Below, piece by piece: positions 12,401-24,940 of a stretch of 64,000 nt of DNA. The DNA is from Agaricus subrufescens. Lineage: Eukaryota > Basidiomycota > Agaricomycetes > Agaricales > Agaricaceae. Every line of letters begins with the position of its first letter. Position 1 is the first letter of the stretch. The DNA lies in contig CM057059.1 of the NCBI GenBank assembly GCA_029945375.1, positions 2,170,001-2,234,000 of the forward strand, read 5' to 3'. The translations under genes were made by a program, and so were the position numbers. A model generated the notes under the pieces. It searched no databases. It was not told the DNA's origin and saw nothing but the letters and a program-made list of their open reading frames with translations.

Positions 12401-12553
12401 GTCAATGTTCCCTGGGCGGGCACGACCTTGACCGCGTGTGGAAGCGGAGGGCTCGGGTTGCCTCAGCTCTGCCCCAAGGAGGCCCACGTCTGATTCATCG
12501 TCACTGCCCTGTGCTATTGGCTGGTACCCAGCGCGAGTGGCTCGTTCAGACAT
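9431..12553 (-). CDS. LSB6: type II phosphatidylinositol 4-kinase (Lsb6-like)
   Basis: Makes PI4P on Golgi, endosomal or vacuolar membranes. ATG at 12553 (MSERATRAGYQPIAQGSDDE). Many small exons encode the PI3/4-kinase fold: SKGSSGSYFARAKGPGG and VFKPKDEEPYGRLNPK (nucleotide-binding loop and Lys), ISEAAASLLDRRLEL, the catalytic DYLMLNTDRGADNYMIKYC, IAAIDNSLSFPHEHP (metal-binding Asp), YTYGWLYLPVSIIGRPF and GPLELTRRQKVLVWDDEVEV. A long Ser/Pro-rich C-terminal tail (about 200 residues) follows and ends VIVEVGFPPVIQ. The DRGADN motif and the ELTRRQKVLVWDDE segment are characteristic of fungal type II enzymes. Convergent with the Cus2 homologue (211 bp between stops) and divergent from the myristoylated-protein gene. 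Confidence 0.92.
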
Positions 12554-12931
12554 GAGTGATGGCGAGGCCTGACGTGGAGTTTATGCTAGAGGCGATCGGG
12601 GTGGCTGTGCTGTCCGGCCCATTAGCATACTCGGAGTCGTCGCAGCGCCTGGCCACCAATGGGAGGCGCGTATTTGCAAACAACCACACTCATTCCCGCA
12701 CTGGGCCTCCCCGACGCTAATACGGCGGTTTCGTGGCCTGGCTCAGGAGCGCGGCCACACCGCCCAAAGAAGGGAAGCTGTGGACAGACTCAGCTACGTG
12801 CAACAGCAATCACAATTAGTCGACCCTGGCCTGCCAAACGTGGTTTGATGGGCGTCAGTCCACTGATCTACTTATAGCCACACCAGGACTCATGCCCGCC
12901 AGTTCTTCTCTCGTTGCAATCCCCCGACGCC
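12554..12931. other. divergent promoter region
   Basis: 378 bases between the start codons of the PI 4-kinase (-) and the putative myristoylated protein (+). No coding exon seen. Expected to hold both promoters. Confidence 0.5.
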
Positions 12932-14493
12932 ATGGGCTCTGTCCTATCCACGCAGGCGACCCCAGCTCCCGTTCCCCATTCAAAGCTCGCTCCATCCTCG
13001 AGCTCATCCACTCAGTCATCCCCAGACCCCGTCGTCCCCACCCCTCAGCCTGCGATAGCGACCAAGCCAATCCCTCAGGCAACCCCCCTCTCAACTTCCA
13101 GACAGCGCCGTGTCTTGATTTCAACAAGATCCAGAACCACGGCCTCACACAAGGAGAAGAAATTATGGTACCAGCCATTGATACGAAAGAATTCCACGAA
13201 GAGAGCGAAGAAATGCGCACTCGCAGTCCATTCGCTGATAACTGGCGCACAACCTGCGGCAGATCCAAAGTCCAACAAATCCATGGCACTCACTCAACTC
13301 AAGTCTGAACTCCTCAAACCCAAAACAGCTAACCGTATAATTGCCGAACTACGCAAACTTCCAGTTGACGGAAATGACTTATCCAAGGAACTCGATAATC
13401 CGCGCCCGACCGCGGGTGCTTTACCGATTCATGCCGTCTGTCTTGGACAGGCTGATGCAAAGGCAGACGAATTGTACTTTTCCAAGTTTGCGGCAGATGC
13501 CACTCCCGGTGGTAACTTCGATATAGCGTCTGCGCTTCAGTTGGACACCACGTCCATTGACAAATTCACTCAGTGGTTGGATGATATCCATGTCATCGAC
13601 CTCATTACCGCCCCTGATCTAGGTCTTGGTCAACCCGGCGATGGTGCTGGAATACTAGCAGGGGCGGTGCCCACCGCTGAAACTGTCATCAAAGGTATCG
13701 AACAAATCACCCCTCAACTCATGGCCCTTGGCTTTGCTGTTGGCAAAGCTATCCTTCCCGATCATAAGGGTATATATTTCTATCTTTATCGACGTGATTG
13801 CATAGACTCAAGTTTCTTTTCATACATAGGTGTATTTCCCCCTACCGATCGGATATCCGTCTTGACTTGTATGTTATCCTGCCATTTTTTCAACCACATA
13901 CTCACCACTTTGAAGATTGGTGGGGTCTCGAAGTCCTACTGCCACCGCCTACCCTCGATTATCTTTCCGTGAGTTCCCCCAGTTATCTAATCTCCTTACG
14001 CTGATGTTTTCTAGACTGCTCAATCAATCTCAGGAGCAGTCATGAATTTCCTCACAGCGGTTTCTCTGGTGTATAATGGCGTCCGAGAAATCTTACCATT
14101 AGCTCGTTATATTTCACAATTCATCGACTTCGAGTTCAGTCAGATCAGAAAGCAGGACCACGGGAAAGGCGTTGTATGCGCTGCTACCTGGTAAATATTG
14201 TTTCTATCAGTGCCTGTTCATTGTCTCATAAATTTCCAGGGTTCTGCCAGCAGCTCTAGTAATTTTTTTCTTTAACAGCTTGATTTCGCATTCATCAATG
14301 ATTACTTTAGGTACCCCGCCCGTGGGACTTCGAAGATCGACCTGCGGCGCCCACCAACCCCACAGAAGACAAGGATGATCAAGGCCCCGCGGTACCCACC
14401 AATCCCACAGAAGATAAGGATGATCACAGTCCTGCAGTACCCACTAATCCCACAGAAGACAAGGATGATCACGGTGCTGATCCCTCTCACTGA
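12932..14493 (+). CDS. putative N-myristoylated protein with acidic repeat tail
   Basis: I do not recognise the family. Six exons (12932-13769, 13830-13868, 13916-13968, 14015-14190, 14240-14258, 14311-14493) splice in phase to 435 residues. The start MGSVLSTQ fits the N-myristoylation pattern (Gly2, Ser6), which suggests membrane association. A Ser/Pro-rich basic region follows, then a structured part with helical stretches: LTQLKSELLKPKTANRIIAE, ELYFSKFAADATPGGNFD, IEQITPQLMALGFAVGKAIL, and MNFLTAVSLVYNGVREILPL then ARYISQFIDF. The C-terminus is a threefold 15-residue acidic repeat (PTNPTEDKDD) ending ADPSH. No catalytic motif is visible. It may be a fungal-specific membrane-tethered protein; that is inference from the N-terminus. 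Confidence 0.72.
14344..14478 (+). repeat. 45-bp coding minisatellite, three units
   Basis: Three head-to-tail 45-bp units (14344, 14389, 14434) keep the reading frame and encode A(A/V)PTNPTEDKDD(Q/H)(G/S)(P/A). Differences between units are mostly silent or conservative. They form the C-terminal tail of the putative myristoylated protein, and unit number could vary between strains. Confidence 0.9.
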
Positions 14494-15268
14494 GCCAGGG
14501 CCCTCGGTATTGATTGTAGGGACTCCCTCCCTCACACTTATACCCCTGACTTCTACTCAGCCTGGTCCAGTTGTGGGCCAGGTATCGTTTTTGCTAAAGT
14601 AGGCACTGACCTCAAAGGGTATGACTTTTCTTATTAAGCCCCACGACTTTTACGATTTTCAGAGTACGCCTGTGTCTCGTTTACAGATTTTGTTCGGTTA
14701 ATTATACCCTGATAAATACCCTGGTATAGCTGTGTAATTACCGTTTAACGTTTTGATACTATATATGATTAAGTGTTGATGATAGTCTCGCCTGATTATC
14801 CGAAAGCATGATACGAGACGCCCCTTACTAATGTTCAGTTGTTGTCAAACCCTAAGTATCACAGTGCCTGTGATATGAAGTTACCTTGCTTGCTCTATTT
14901 CTCGGTCAGACGTGCCTTTGGATCTAGATTCGCATTTGAGCCTGGTAACGATGTAACAGTGTGTTAAAGTCCGAGCTGAGTCCTCTGTGATACATATTCT
15001 GGAGCCCTTTCTACTTTGATTGTATTGGAACGCAGTGGTGTGGACGTAGCGAAGATGCGGAGCGTGGAGCCCGAGGTCCCAGTGCCATGTCGTCACTCAG
15101 GGGGTGGATGACATGGAAAACAAACCTGGAATCCTTGTTCCTTACAGACAGCACTCGCTCAACAAATATTCAGCCAGTTGTCCCATACAACTATGCTATT
15201 GCACATTGATTGTCTCATTCATACACCACTTGTTCGCCCACACATTGAAAATAGATAGCACAGCACGT
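14494..15268. other. intergenic, no gene seen
   Basis: 775 bases, AT-rich after 14640, between the convergent ends of the myristoylated-protein gene and the I9 inhibitor gene. No exon chain, RNA gene or repeat could be supported. Confidence 0.5.
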
Positions 15269-15727
15269 TTAAAGTAAAGTATCCTGGGTAGTAACGATCC
15301 TATCGGCTTCTAGAAATATTTGTCAGGCACAACGCACAAGGTCAACGAGAAAGCGAACAGCTAACCGATGTTTTTGATCAAGCCATCATCCTTCAAGGTA
15401 GCCATATAACTTTCCGACATTTCTGCAGCGACAGCCTGGAGGATATCAAGATCAACCATCGGTTTAGGATTATGTCCAGGGGTAGAGATGGTACACACCT
15501 TCAACAATGGTCTGTAATCATCCTTAACTATTGCCCCTGTGCGCAATAATCAGATAAGGAGTTCCAATCCCCTTCTCAAGTACCAACCGTTGGTTTCAAG
15601 GTCGGCTATGGCTTTATCCATGTCGGCATCAGAAATATCATTTTTGAAGCTCACGATAAATTCTAGGATAGACAAGAGGCCGTCAATCATCTCTTCGCAA
15701 CCTGTACAAGTTGGGCTTACTAGGCAT
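15269..15727 (-). CDS. proteinase inhibitor I9 family, POIA1-like
   Basis: A 76-residue protein built from five exons (15721-15727, 15588-15662, 15499-15536, 15366-15435, 15269-15309). Exon 1 is only 7 nt (ATGCCTA). The spliced protein starts MPKFIVSFKNDISDADMDKA, continues through DLETNGAIVKDD, AAEMSESYMATLKDDG and LIKNIEADRIVTTQ, and ends DTLL. KFIV.FK near the start and IE.D.IVTTQ near the end are the signature of subtilisin-propeptide-like inhibitors such as Pleurotus proteinase A inhibitor 1, which is also 76 residues long. Such cytosolic proteins inhibit or chaperone subtilisin-type proteases, for example in the vacuole. All four introns are GT-AG and phases agree. No single open frame shows this gene. 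Confidence 0.85.
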
Positions 15728-16755
15728 TGTTGGTGATGGAGTGAAAGAGGAGAAGATGGTCCTGATCGGTGACTTCACCCGCCTTCTTATATGCGTGAAT
15801 ATTTTGGGCCGAGGTACCATGACTTGATGGAAATGGCGCGCTGCGGTTCATGCCATAAGTCACTGGATTTGTTGCGGTTTCCGACATCCGTCCTGAGCGC
15901 CATGTGTGACAGAAAGCGCAATGAATTCTCTTGTTTTCACTTGGCAAATCGGAGACAAAGATATCTATCACCATTTTGGGGAGAGATACTGATGTCGTCC
16001 CTTGATTCAATTTACATAGCGGTGGTAACGATGTAGTATCCAACTACTTTCAAAAACTGCGAATCTGGTAGATAGACAAGTTCTCTAAGCGATAAGCACT
16101 AACGTGGCATTGAAACAGAACTGGCTATCTGAAGAGAAACACAGCCTTGACCGACGGGCTCGGATATACGGACTGGATACCTAAGCTTCCGCTTCTAGCT
16201 CTTTCCCGTATACATGAGCATTGGCAAGAAAGCCACTTGTCGCGGTGTGATGTCACTGACTCAGCGGTCTATCCAGATGCCGCAGTTCGGCCTCATTAAC
16301 TGATTACTTGATTTGGGATGCAGTCTCGGACGTCTCGGTACCGCTTGGGTCCGCGGACATATGTCCTTGGTTACACTTTTTGGGAACCGTGGGAATGGGG
16401 TTGCAGAACCCTTAATTCCATACGTGATCATGAGAGATCGAGCACGGCACCACGCGCCGCGATCGAATGACGGGCACTTCGGCTTGCGTCTTATACTCTT
16501 GGGCCGTCTCCTGGGGTTACCTGCTGACAGAGAATGCAACCGAATTGACCACCCTAGGTACTCTAAGTGAACACTGCATCTTAACATGAACACTGAGGAT
16601 CAACGTCAATTGGTCAGGGACACGGATCCGAAAAAGACTTATATAAGGAGAGGGAGCATGGGAGTCATTTGGTCAAGTCAACCATCAGCGTTTTTTACAC
16701 CAAAACCTTGAACCGTTGTGCTGCAACTCTAAAGGAATTGCTATCTGTGCGCTCC
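15728..16755. other. intergenic, about 1 kb divergent region
   Basis: Lies between the start of the I9 inhibitor (-) and the Mag1 gene (+). The minus-strand open frame 15720-16043 reads straight through the inhibitor start in the wrong frame and is not a gene. Other frames are short. A TATA-like site lies near the right end. Confidence 0.5.
16640..16647 (+). promoter_or_regulatory. TATA box of the Mag1 gene
   Basis: TATATAAG lies 109 bp upstream of the proposed ATG at 16756, a reasonable core-promoter position. An ATG at 16658 opens an 18-codon frame that stops at 16711, but it is probably at or before the transcription start. Confidence 0.4.
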
Positions 16756-18525
16756 ATGTCTTCAACACGCTCCTCTGCAAGACTAGCGGCGAAAGTCGCG
16801 CGAGACCTCAGTAAGAAAGTAGATGAAGTCTCCACTACTAAGGCGTTTCCGACGAAGAAGAAGAGAGCCACCGATGGAGAGTCAGACGGTGCAAGCGCAA
16901 CGAAAAAGGCTCGTGTGAAGACGGCTGCAACATCGAGTCATCTCTCAACAGGCCCTGTGCCGGAAGTACCAACAGACCCAGATGTGGATACCTTGGTTCC
17001 GGCAGTACTTACGTTTTCCCTCAAAACCGCCAAGGAACATCTCGTTGGGGTTGATCGTCGCTTTGAGGCCATTTTTAACAAGCTACCATGCAAGCCGTAT
17101 GAGAATTTAGAGCAATTTCATCCATTCCAGTTCGACTTTTGTGCTAAGTTGAACAAGGTGCTTTTGGCTTATCTTTGACTTTTAGGGCACTGTCTACGTC
17201 TATTCTGTACGAAAGTTTCTTGACCACAAAAGCGCAAGATACTAATTTTCATCCACGTGCATAGAGGACAGCAAATCTCATGGCTAGCTGCAAGGTCCAT
17301 CACACATAAGTTTAAGCGGTTGTATGATCCAACCCTTCCTGAAAAGCCCGGAGATATCCCGTTTGTCCACTATCAATGCCTATTAACCCATTCGACTGAT
17401 AAACTTCATCACTACGTAGAGCCAAGTCATTTCCATCGCCTTCTCAAGTGGCCACAACTGATATATCCGTACTGAGGAGTGCCGGATTGAGCGTTCGGAA
17501 AGCTGAATATAGTGCGTATAATGAAGCAATGGAGACTGGCGATAGCGGATAGATTGACGTCACGAACCCAGTCCAAGACCTCGCTAAACGGTTTGCCGAC
17601 GGTCGGTTATCAACGACGAAGATTCTATCAGCAAATGACGATGACTTGGCTGACATGCTGATTCAAGTCCGGGGAATAGGTCGCGTGAGTTAGTTTCCCA
17701 CTCAAATTCCTTGAAAGAAGCTGACACATGTGGTGTAGTGGACAGGTATGAAAGCATATTCTTAACTTTATGAAAGACCGAAGCCATTCACTGACGGTGA
17801 CGGTGGCGCTTGTTGATACAGTTGATATGTTTGCTATATTCTCCCTAAGGCGACCAGATATCCTACCAACGGGTTAGAACACTGCATTCAGTCCATTATA
17901 AAGGTGTACTCATGTTGATCAGGTGATCTGGGCGTGCAGCGGGGCCTCGCTCGCTGGTGTCTGGCCCTTCATTCACCCGCGGACCCTTTTAGCCTCTCAC
18001 CTAAGAAAGTTAGCCAGGCCTCAGCAGAGAAGGAGAAAGAGGCGAAATCAAAAGAGGCTGATGCGGGGGATAACGACAGTGACGTCGACGAAGACGATTA
18101 CCTACCTGTCACGGGCGATAAGTCCAGCCACCCCAAGTCCGGGGAAGCTGAGGACAACAGGGTGGATAGGCGAAATGAATTACCACCCGTGTTCACACCC
18201 TCGATCACCAGGACATTGAGGGAGCCCGCAGGCGTGGAAATCGAACCGCTCCCAAAGACACTTAGTATCACAGAATTGAGGAGCAGGATTTCGGGTAAAA
18301 AGAAAGTCAAGTGAGCGTGGTGGGAAGAACGAGGGCCCGGCATGGTGCTAATGTTTCTATTTATAGAGGCGCGCTGCTAACCCCAGAGGAGATGGCGGTG
18401 TTGACGGAGAGATGGAAACCATACAGAAGCGTTGGTGCGTTGGAGATCCTAAGTGACAGAGACGGTGCTGATGCGCGAGTTGCTGGCCAGGCGTGTATTA
18501 CATGTGGTCGCTTGACGGAGAATAG
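16756..18525 (+). CDS. MAG1: DNA-3-methyladenine glycosylase (Mag1/AlkA)
   Basis: Base-excision repair enzyme that removes alkylated purines. ATG at 16756 (MSSTRSSARLAAKVARDL) opens a basic nuclear N-terminus. The catalytic domain follows: AVLTFSLKTAKEHLVGVD, HPFQALSTSILGQQISWLAA, VLRSAGLSVRKAEYIQDLA, and the helix-hairpin-helix VRGIGRWTVDMFAIFSL with PDILPTGDLGVQRGL, whose Asp is the expected catalytic residue. A 7-nt exon (17739-17745) supplies Trp-Thr of GIGRWT. A charged insert (KEKEAKSKEADAGDNDSD) precedes the conserved end LTPEEMAVLTERWKPYRSVG and VYYMWSLDGE, stop at 18523-18525. Most exons are short and phases agree. Tandem to the kinase gene 119 bp downstream. Confidence 0.92.
17739..17745 (+). 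other. 7-nt micro-exon of the Mag1 gene
   Basis: TGGACAG is flanked by an AG acceptor (...GTGTAG) and a GTATGA donor. It is needed to read GIGR-WTV-DMFAIF across the helix-hairpin-helix motif. Without it the Trp-Thr is lost and the frame breaks. Confidence 0.85.
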
Positions 18526-18644
18526 GCCGAATACGAAAAGGGGTGGGCGGGACGGGTGTGGGTGGATCAAAGTGATCGGAGAAACAGCTGGGAAAATAGC
18601 AACAGTAGATGATCTCATGTTCACGGGTAGCGGTTTCCATATAT

Positions 18645-20278
18645 ATGGCGGACCTAAACATCGATCGCTGGCATCCCATTGTGGACTTTGGTTCTTCCAG
18701 CACTTCCTCGGACTCCTCGACCTGCCCCTCCTCAAAGCTCTCTCATTCCCGCTCCCCGTCTTTGCTCTCACCATCATGTACGCCTCTCCCGCCTCGCACA
18801 TCCTCTATTCTTCCCGCCCAATCGAGCCCGTCTGCTCCCTACCGCCTCTTCACGACCTACCACTTCTGTCCAGCAACAGTATATCCGAAATATCCGAGCT
18901 ATTTAAGTCTGCCTCCATTGACAGCAAGGCACCAGCACCAGCACCAGCACCAGCGCCCTCGTCTGAAGAACTCCTACTACTGGACTTCAACCCAATCTTC
19001 CTTTCTCACCTCTCGGGCGAGCGCTCTTTCGGCCACGAAGCTCTCCCTTCTCTATCTTCCCTCCAAGGGCCCCCTCCAGGCTACTCCTACAACCGAGACG
19101 CTGAGCGCCACTCCACCAAATTCCCCCGGGGTCACCGGCTCAATCTCCACTTCGTCGAGCAATACCAGTTGGAGGACGAGCTTGGGTCAGGTGGCTATGG
19201 CTTCGTAATGACGGCCCGACAACGCGCTTCGGGGAGAGAAGTTGCCGTAAAGTTTATCGTTAAGAGCAAAGTGCCCGATCACGCATGGATGGAGGACGAG
19301 CTATTGGGTCATTTGCCCGCTGAGGTCGTATTATTGCACCGCCTCTCTCACCCCAACATCATCAAGTCTTTGGATTTATTTGAGGATGATCTCTACTTTT
19401 ACCTCGTAAGTTCGAGTCCTTATCTGTCAGGCCTTCTATTCAGTTTAAAAATATCAGGTGCAAGAACTACACGGGACGCCTTGGCAGAACCATGGGGAAT
19501 CAAGTGGAAGTCTCTCCACACCATGCTTATCGCCCTCAGCTTCGGAACGGTCCCTTGATTCTTCTGAGCCTGCCACACCGCCTCCCACCGGCCAATTAGG
19601 CGATCCTCATATTCAAGGTGACGACGATTCCAAGTCGTCACGATATCCTTTATACTTCAGCAAACCCAAGATGGCACGAAGAGCTTCCTATGACTTGTTC
19701 GAATGCATTGAACAATCAGAGGACAGGCGACTTACCGAATCACAGTCGCGCCACGTTTTTGCACAGGTGGTCGATGCTGTGCATTATCTAAACGAGCTTG
19801 GCATATCACACCGTGACATTAAAGACGAGAACCTGGTCATCGATCGGAACTTAACAGTACGTCTGAGCCATCGTCTGAGAAATATCGCCAATCGCTAAAT
19901 GATTAATAGGTTAAATTGATCGACTTTGGGAGTGCCTGTGCCGTCGACCCCAAACTACCTCGTCCGCGGTACGAGAAGTTCTTTGGAACTGCCGCTTATG
20001 CATCGTCGGAGATTCTGCTGAAGAAGAAGTACCAGGCAGCTCCTGCGGAGGTTTGGACGCTGGGTGTTCTTCTCTCGTATCTCTTGACCGGAGCTTCACC
20101 TTTCCAATCTGCACGAGAAGCCTCACGTGGGAACGTGATGTTGTATGTGCCAGATGGAATGTCCATGTCGAAGGATGCTGTAGACCTCATACGGCGATGC
20201 TTGAACCCGAAGCCAGAATCACGGATTACAATTCAACAGATCAAGAAGCATCCTTGGCTCGTGTCACCGGTGGCATGA
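18645..20278 (+). CDS. Ser/Thr protein kinase, PAS-kinase-like catalytic domain
   Basis: The kinase domain is intact over about 300 residues: glycine loop LGSGGYGFV, REVAVKFIVK (ATP-binding Lys), MEDELLGHLPAEVVLLHRLS, catalytic loop SHRDIKDENLV, VKLIDFGSA, FFGTAAYASSEIL instead of the usual APE, and PAEVWTLGVLLSYLLTGASP. Introns sit after YFYL and after DRNLT. A Ser-rich insert (SASERSLDSSEPATPPPTG) lies in the middle of the domain. The loop sequence and DFGSA resemble fungal PAS kinases and related metabolic kinases, but no PAS domain is seen. The N-terminus is uncertain. MADLNIDRWHPIVDFGSSST at 18645 looks natural but is in another frame, joined to the rest if a 44-nt intron (18830-18873, donor GTCTGC) is removed. 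Otherwise the start is the ATG at 18617 or 18776. Confidence 0.85.
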
Positions 20279-20537
20279 GATTTCACATTGTAGCATTATG
20301 AACAATCATTATTCACTTCTGATGGTATTTAGATAGCACCTGGATTTTTGCGGATTTGGGATAATGCGTGTACTTAGATTTGTAGCATACGGAAAATTGT
20401 AAAATTTGTAAATATCACACTAACTTTAAAACTAATTCAATGCAATGCACCTTTGTTATCCATGACTATCCATGTAAACTGGCACGTGACTGAACAATCT
20501 CGGGGAGCAGCGGTAACGGGTGTTTCATACCTCCACC

Positions 20538-21604
<1,067 letters not shown>

Positions 21605-21764
21605 TCAGTAGACAGCTAGAATTGTGTTTCGGAGTACTTAGTGTGATCGAGAAATAGTGTGTGATAGTGATCTGCATGTCACGGTGTTACAGGCTGTCAC
21701 GGGCGTCCTGTCAGCCTCGTCCGTCCCTTGGACGGGCTTCAGTTGCCCTTGCTTCAGTACTACC

Positions 21765-24700
21765 ATGGCCGCCGCCCTCCATGTCCCCTGCAGCGATACC
21801 CGCTCATCCCTATACCCCCAGCCGCTCATCACAGACCTCGACCTCAGGGATAACCGATACCCGACTGTCGCTTCTTCTCAGTCGAGACTCTCCTCACACC
21901 AGAATGTTCTCTCGGACAGAGAGCGTTCTACAGACGGTTCTAGTGCCTTGTATAGGATGAACTCTGATGCCACAGCCCCTTCAACAAAACTCTCCTCCAG
22001 CCAACAGCTGTCCTCCTCTCAAACCCCGTCTCTAAGCTCAATTACCGCACCGGTTCTTTCTCTCCCTTCTCTCTCACCTGAACATTTGAGAGGCAGCTTA
22101 TCTTACGCATCACCTCCCGGAACTACTCGCCGGGTGGTTGAAAGATACAGCCTAGACAATACGGAACAACGGCCACCAGAATCTGTTGAGACGCGACAGA
22201 CTGGTGTTGATTCTAACAACCGTAGCCGTTCTGGGACTCCCCAGCCCACTCTTCTCCTTGGTGCCTCCCAGGATCGTTCCCAACCGTTGCTTCCTAACGT
22301 ACCTCGCCATCCAGCCTTGCCTGCTGCCGGTATCGGCTCAACATCAGCCTCCGGAACCAGCACCGGGCGATTGACGCCCACCATGCCACTCGCCGCGTCC
22401 CCAAATTATCTTCCTCCCATCGCTCCCCGAAACCGAGCTTATCCCCAGCAACCAACATATATCACCGCAACTCCTCCCGTGAACTCTATGTCCTCCCCCC
22501 AACTACCTCCCCCACCGAGGCCTCCGCCAGAGGAGGTCTGTGTAGAGTGTGCCATGAGAGACCAAGAAATGGCCGACGTTGATGTCACATCCCCTGGTGT
22601 ATGGGAACGGGCTAGTGACGCGGCATTTGAGGACTTGAGGCAACGAGAGCTGGAAGACGAGGCCCGTGGCATTGTCAACAGCGACCCCAGTCGACCGCGG
22701 ATTCGAGGAGGTCGTCTCACGGAACAAAATCTCAGGCTATGGTTGAGCATCGTACGTCGCTAACATTCTTTTGATCGGTGGATTGACGTATTCAATGCCA
22801 TGTAGAATCCGAAAGAACCAGCCGCTCGCCAGCAGACTGTTAACAAATATGTCACGTCCCAGCGAACATTGTTAAAGGAAGAAGCTCTTGCACGTGCTCA
22901 GGCTATGCAGGAAGCGAGACAGCTGGATACTAGAGTCCGCGATGCTTACAGCCAGCTACGAAATTCTACATACGACCCAAGCTGCCATGCCACTTTTGCC
23001 GACGATGCGGGAGGTGTACGTGTTAGGCCCTCAAAAGCAACGTCTCCTACTAGACCGTCTCATCATACCTCCCAGTCTCGAGAAGTAACGATCCTCCAAA
23101 ACGGGATGATTGTGGAACATGTTGACGTACGCAAAGAAGAACGAGAAGCCAAAGAACGCAAACGCAAAGAGGAAAGGCGAGCTAGGAAGTCTTCCAGAAG
23201 TTCTGCGGTCGATGTCACTTCCATCATATCTAGCAACAGCTACGGCCGGCATACGGATCACGGTGCCAACTTGAAACCATTTTCTCGATACTCACAAACT
23301 AGTTCCGCACGCCCTGTCAGCGTACTTACCGTCCCTCATGAGCGCCCCGACATCCCACGGGTTTACTCTCAGGCATCGTTTTCTGATGTGCACAGTCTTG
23401 GCTCTGGCTCTCCCAAACGGAGATTTTTCGGTTTTCGTAATCTTAGCGCGGGATGGAGAAGTCAGGACAGCCTTGCTCCATCGGCCATGACTGGCGCAAG
23501 CATGGTAGATATGCAGTACGTGGACCTGTTTAGATTGATGGCTATCATCGCTCATTGTTTAACAGTGTTGCACTTCACACTGAATCGAATAGGCCAGCAC
23601 GCATTTTCTCCGGAACACCTGTAGAACTGAACTCGCCCCGTCGAAGTCAAATTTGGCCTCCTACAGAATCCGAAAATCTAGATGCATCATCAACTAGCAC
23701 AAAGCCTAAGGCTGATAATGGCAAAAAGACTAAAGTCTTTACCAAGTTCTGGCGTAAAGTGACTGGTCAAAAGAATGGCGCCAATCAAACTATGGATGAA
23801 CGTGATAGTGAAAACGTTGACGATTTCCCACTAGCCCCACCACCACCTCTCTCTTATCTCGTCGATCGTGGATCACAAGACGTACCATTGAGTGGAGGAC
23901 GTCAGAGCTCCTCGCTTTCATTGCCATCGGGTCCAGCTAAATATGGTGTCACGTCGTCAGGCATGTCCCCTCCAACGGCACCTTCCAGTATTCTACCTTC
24001 CCCTGTTTCATCACGCCCGCCTGGTAACGGTCTGGATGCTGTTGAAATCAAACACGTTCCTAGCGGTTCGTTTGACGATACCGAGGAGCCGCAAGACAAC
24101 GTCGATCTGCCCAGAACGCCAGAATCAACAAAACACCTTCATCCAGTACCCGAAATACGTCAAAGCGGCGCCAGATCACCGTCACCCCAACTTGCTTTCC
24201 CTTCTGCCAGTTCTAGATCAATGCAGGCCATTAGTATGCTCTCACGTGAGAAATCTCTTCCTCCCATCCCCGTCGAAGAACCTACCAATCTGTCGCCAAT
24301 AACGGACCGGCCCAGAACCGTTTACACGTACGATCCTCGCCCCATGCACGATACCCATCCTGCGAACGACTTCCTGATACCTCCTAATGCTCCTTTCCGT
24401 TCCGGTGATATGCGACGTCAATCGTTTGGCGGCCTGTCGTCAAGGCCAAAACTTCTTTCCCAACCGACACACGATCATGGGAAATCGGCTACCTTTGGCA
24501 CTCACAGATTGTTTGGCGCGCAATATGATGAATTCGGCTCATCTAGGCGATCACTCAACCGGATTGATAACCTTCAGGCTCCCTCATTGCCTATGTTGCG
24601 CTCGCCTGGGCCTGCACCGAAAGACATGAAGCGAAAAAGCAAATTTGGCTTGAGCTCTCTTTTGGGTAAAAAGAATAACAAGTCCCAAGATCTAACGCAA

Positions 24701-24940
24701 GAGAAAGCGGCCTACTTGTTCCCCACTACATCTGAAAGCCAAGATGAATGGCTACCTAATTACACCACCTCAAATTCCCGGCACAGTGCCCTGAGTATGA
24801 GCTCGCCTACTCAGTTCAACCCGCGAATGTCCGTCACTTCGAGAAAGGCTCTCGAAGAACTTGTGTCACAAGACTCCGAGTTTGTTGCTTATCGGTATCC
24901 CTCGAGTGATCAGCGTCTGGATTTCTATCGTAGCTCTTGA
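21765..24940 (+). CDS. large low-complexity fungal protein, function unknown
   Basis: Three exons joined at SI-NPKEPAAR and near DMH-VALHTESN encode about 1,000 residues from ATG 21765 (MAAALHVPCSDTRSSLYP) to TGA 24940. Most of it is Ser/Pro/Arg-rich and probably disordered. Two parts look ordered: EEVCVECAMRDQEMADVDV, then RLTEQNLRLWLSINPKEPAA with a predicted helical stretch (QRTLLKEEALARAQAMQE), and a charged coiled coil (DVRKEEREAKERKRKEERRA). A CxxC motif (VCVECAMRD) precedes the helical region. Basic Ser-rich motifs (KVFTKFWRKVTGQK, KRKSKFGLSSLLGKK) suggest membrane or cytoskeletal binding, but this is inference. The combination is shared by fungal hypothetical proteins I cannot name. 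Confidence 0.82.

Noticed and set aside
15720..16043. 107-residue minus-strand open frame
   Set aside because: Runs through the I9 start in a different frame and ends at the exon 1 border; no splice partner keeps a conserved product.
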